Source: Maribacter sp.
Lineage (GTDB): Bacteria; Bacteroidota; Bacteroidia; Flavobacteriales; Flavobacteriaceae
DNA: 64,000 nucleotides
Direction of reading: 5' to 3'
Assembly (NCBI GenBank): GCA_011050675.1
Contig: DRFI01000005.1
Location: 1 to 64,000 of the forward strand
The notes below the pieces were generated by a model. It had not been told where the DNA came from. It saw only the letters and a list, made by a program, of their open reading frames with translations, and ran no database searches. The translations under genes were made by a program, and so were the position numbers. Shown here one piece after another: positions 63,641 to 64,000 of this stretch. Position 1 is the first letter of the stretch. Each line of letters opens with the position of its first letter.

Positions 63641-64000
63641 ATGATGAAAAAAATAGTACTTGTATTATTTGTTGGCTTACTTGGATTTAGCTTAACAGCA
63701 CAAGATGCCGCTGCAAAAATAGAGTTTAAATCAGAAACCGTTGATTATGGCGAAATTGCTAAAGGATCTGACGGAGTAAGAGTTTTTGAATTTACAAACA
63801 CTGGTACTGCACCACTTATTATAAGCAAAGTAAGTTCTAGCTGTGGTTGTACAATTCCTAAAAAGCCAGAAGACCCAATTTTACCAGGTAAAACAGGGGA
63901 GATTCAAGTAAAATATGACACAAACAGAGTTGGTCCTATTCGTAAAGCTATTACGGTAATATCTAACGCTGATACTCCTACAAAGGTTTTAAAAATAAAA
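63641..64000 (+). CDS. DUF1573 domain-containing secreted protein (partial)
   Basis: 120 residues are visible to the window edge with no stop. A signal peptide (MMKKIVLVLFVGLLGFSLTAQ) is followed by the DUF1573 Ig-like beta-sandwich: FKSETVDYGEIAKGSDGVRVFEF, TNTGTAPLIISKV, SSCGCTIPKKPEDPI and PGKTGEIQVKYDTNR. The CGC pair in SSCGCT is the family hallmark. Such proteins are abundant in Bacteroidota, and their role is unknown. A second Met is an alternative start. Confidence 0.9.
   Translation, partial: MMKKIVLVLFVGLLGFSLTAQDAAAKIEFKSETVDYGEIAKGSDGVRVFEFTNTGTAPLIISKVSSSCGCTIPKKPEDPILPGKTGEIQVKYDTNRVGPIRKAITVISNADTPTKVLKIK

Overview
The window is chromosomal DNA of a flavobacterium (Bacteroidota, most likely a marine Flavobacteriaceae). 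The evidence is the low GC content, a seven-gene trp operon in trpEGDCFBA order, a 42-residue bTHX ribosomal protein, DUF3467 and DUF2851 proteins, a thrombospondin-type-3-repeat surface protein, Bacteroidota-type promoters (TTTG, about 19 nt, TAnnTTTG), and an almost complete lack of Shine-Dalgarno sequences except before rpsU. No phage, IS element, CRISPR array or rRNA was seen. Almost everything is core genome.

Layout. 1-1503 (-): 5' part of a large secreted Ca-binding repeat protein. 1888-3477 (+): prfC. 3511-17039 (-): the transcription/translation cluster, in transcription order tRNA-Thr(TGT), tRNA-Tyr, tRNA-Gly, tRNA-Thr(GGT), tuf, tRNA-Trp, secE, nusG, rplK, rplA, rplJ, rplL, rpoB, rpoC, DUF3467 gene. 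17142-25430 (-): hpf, xerC-like recombinase and rpsU, an acyl-CoA dehydrogenase, a helix-hairpin-helix protein, an alanine/glycine:cation symporter, and a rhodanese/DUF2851/PspC/K+-channel group. 25540-27350 (+): MarR, nitroreductase and YceI, a likely redox-responsive operon. 27364-34188 (+): the complete tryptophan operon, led by an attenuator whose leader peptide holds three consecutive Trp codons.

34321-43070: an M20 peptidase, a lipoprotein pseudogene with three in-frame stops, PEP carboxylase, a UDG-family protein, bTHX, a small lipoprotein, yaaA, an RluA pseudouridine synthase and a PASTA protein. 43243-49025 (+): ddl, coaD, two tandem paralogous PAS histidine kinases and a single-domain response regulator. 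49092-53202: an M14 carboxypeptidase, Nudix and pyrE head to head, an SRPBCC protein and birA. 53296-58621 (+): rsfS, ftsH, a LUD protein, cdsA, psd, an acyl-CoA-binding protein and a DoxX-like protein, which form a protein-quality and phospholipid-synthesis group. 58622-63446 (-): creatininase family, a tiny membrane protein, dienelactone hydrolase and valS. 63641-64000 (+): start of a DUF1573 protein.

The most informative signals are regulatory. They are a trp attenuator with a visible competing antiterminator; a strong Shine-Dalgarno in front of rpsU only; TAnnTTTG boxes 4-6 nt before the start codons of trpL, yaaA and pyrE, which predict leaderless mRNAs; a double palindrome at the MarR promoter; back-to-back valS/DUF1573 promoters sharing a palindromic -33 region; and intrinsic terminators squeezed between, or inside, co-directional genes. 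I found no wholly new multi-gene system.
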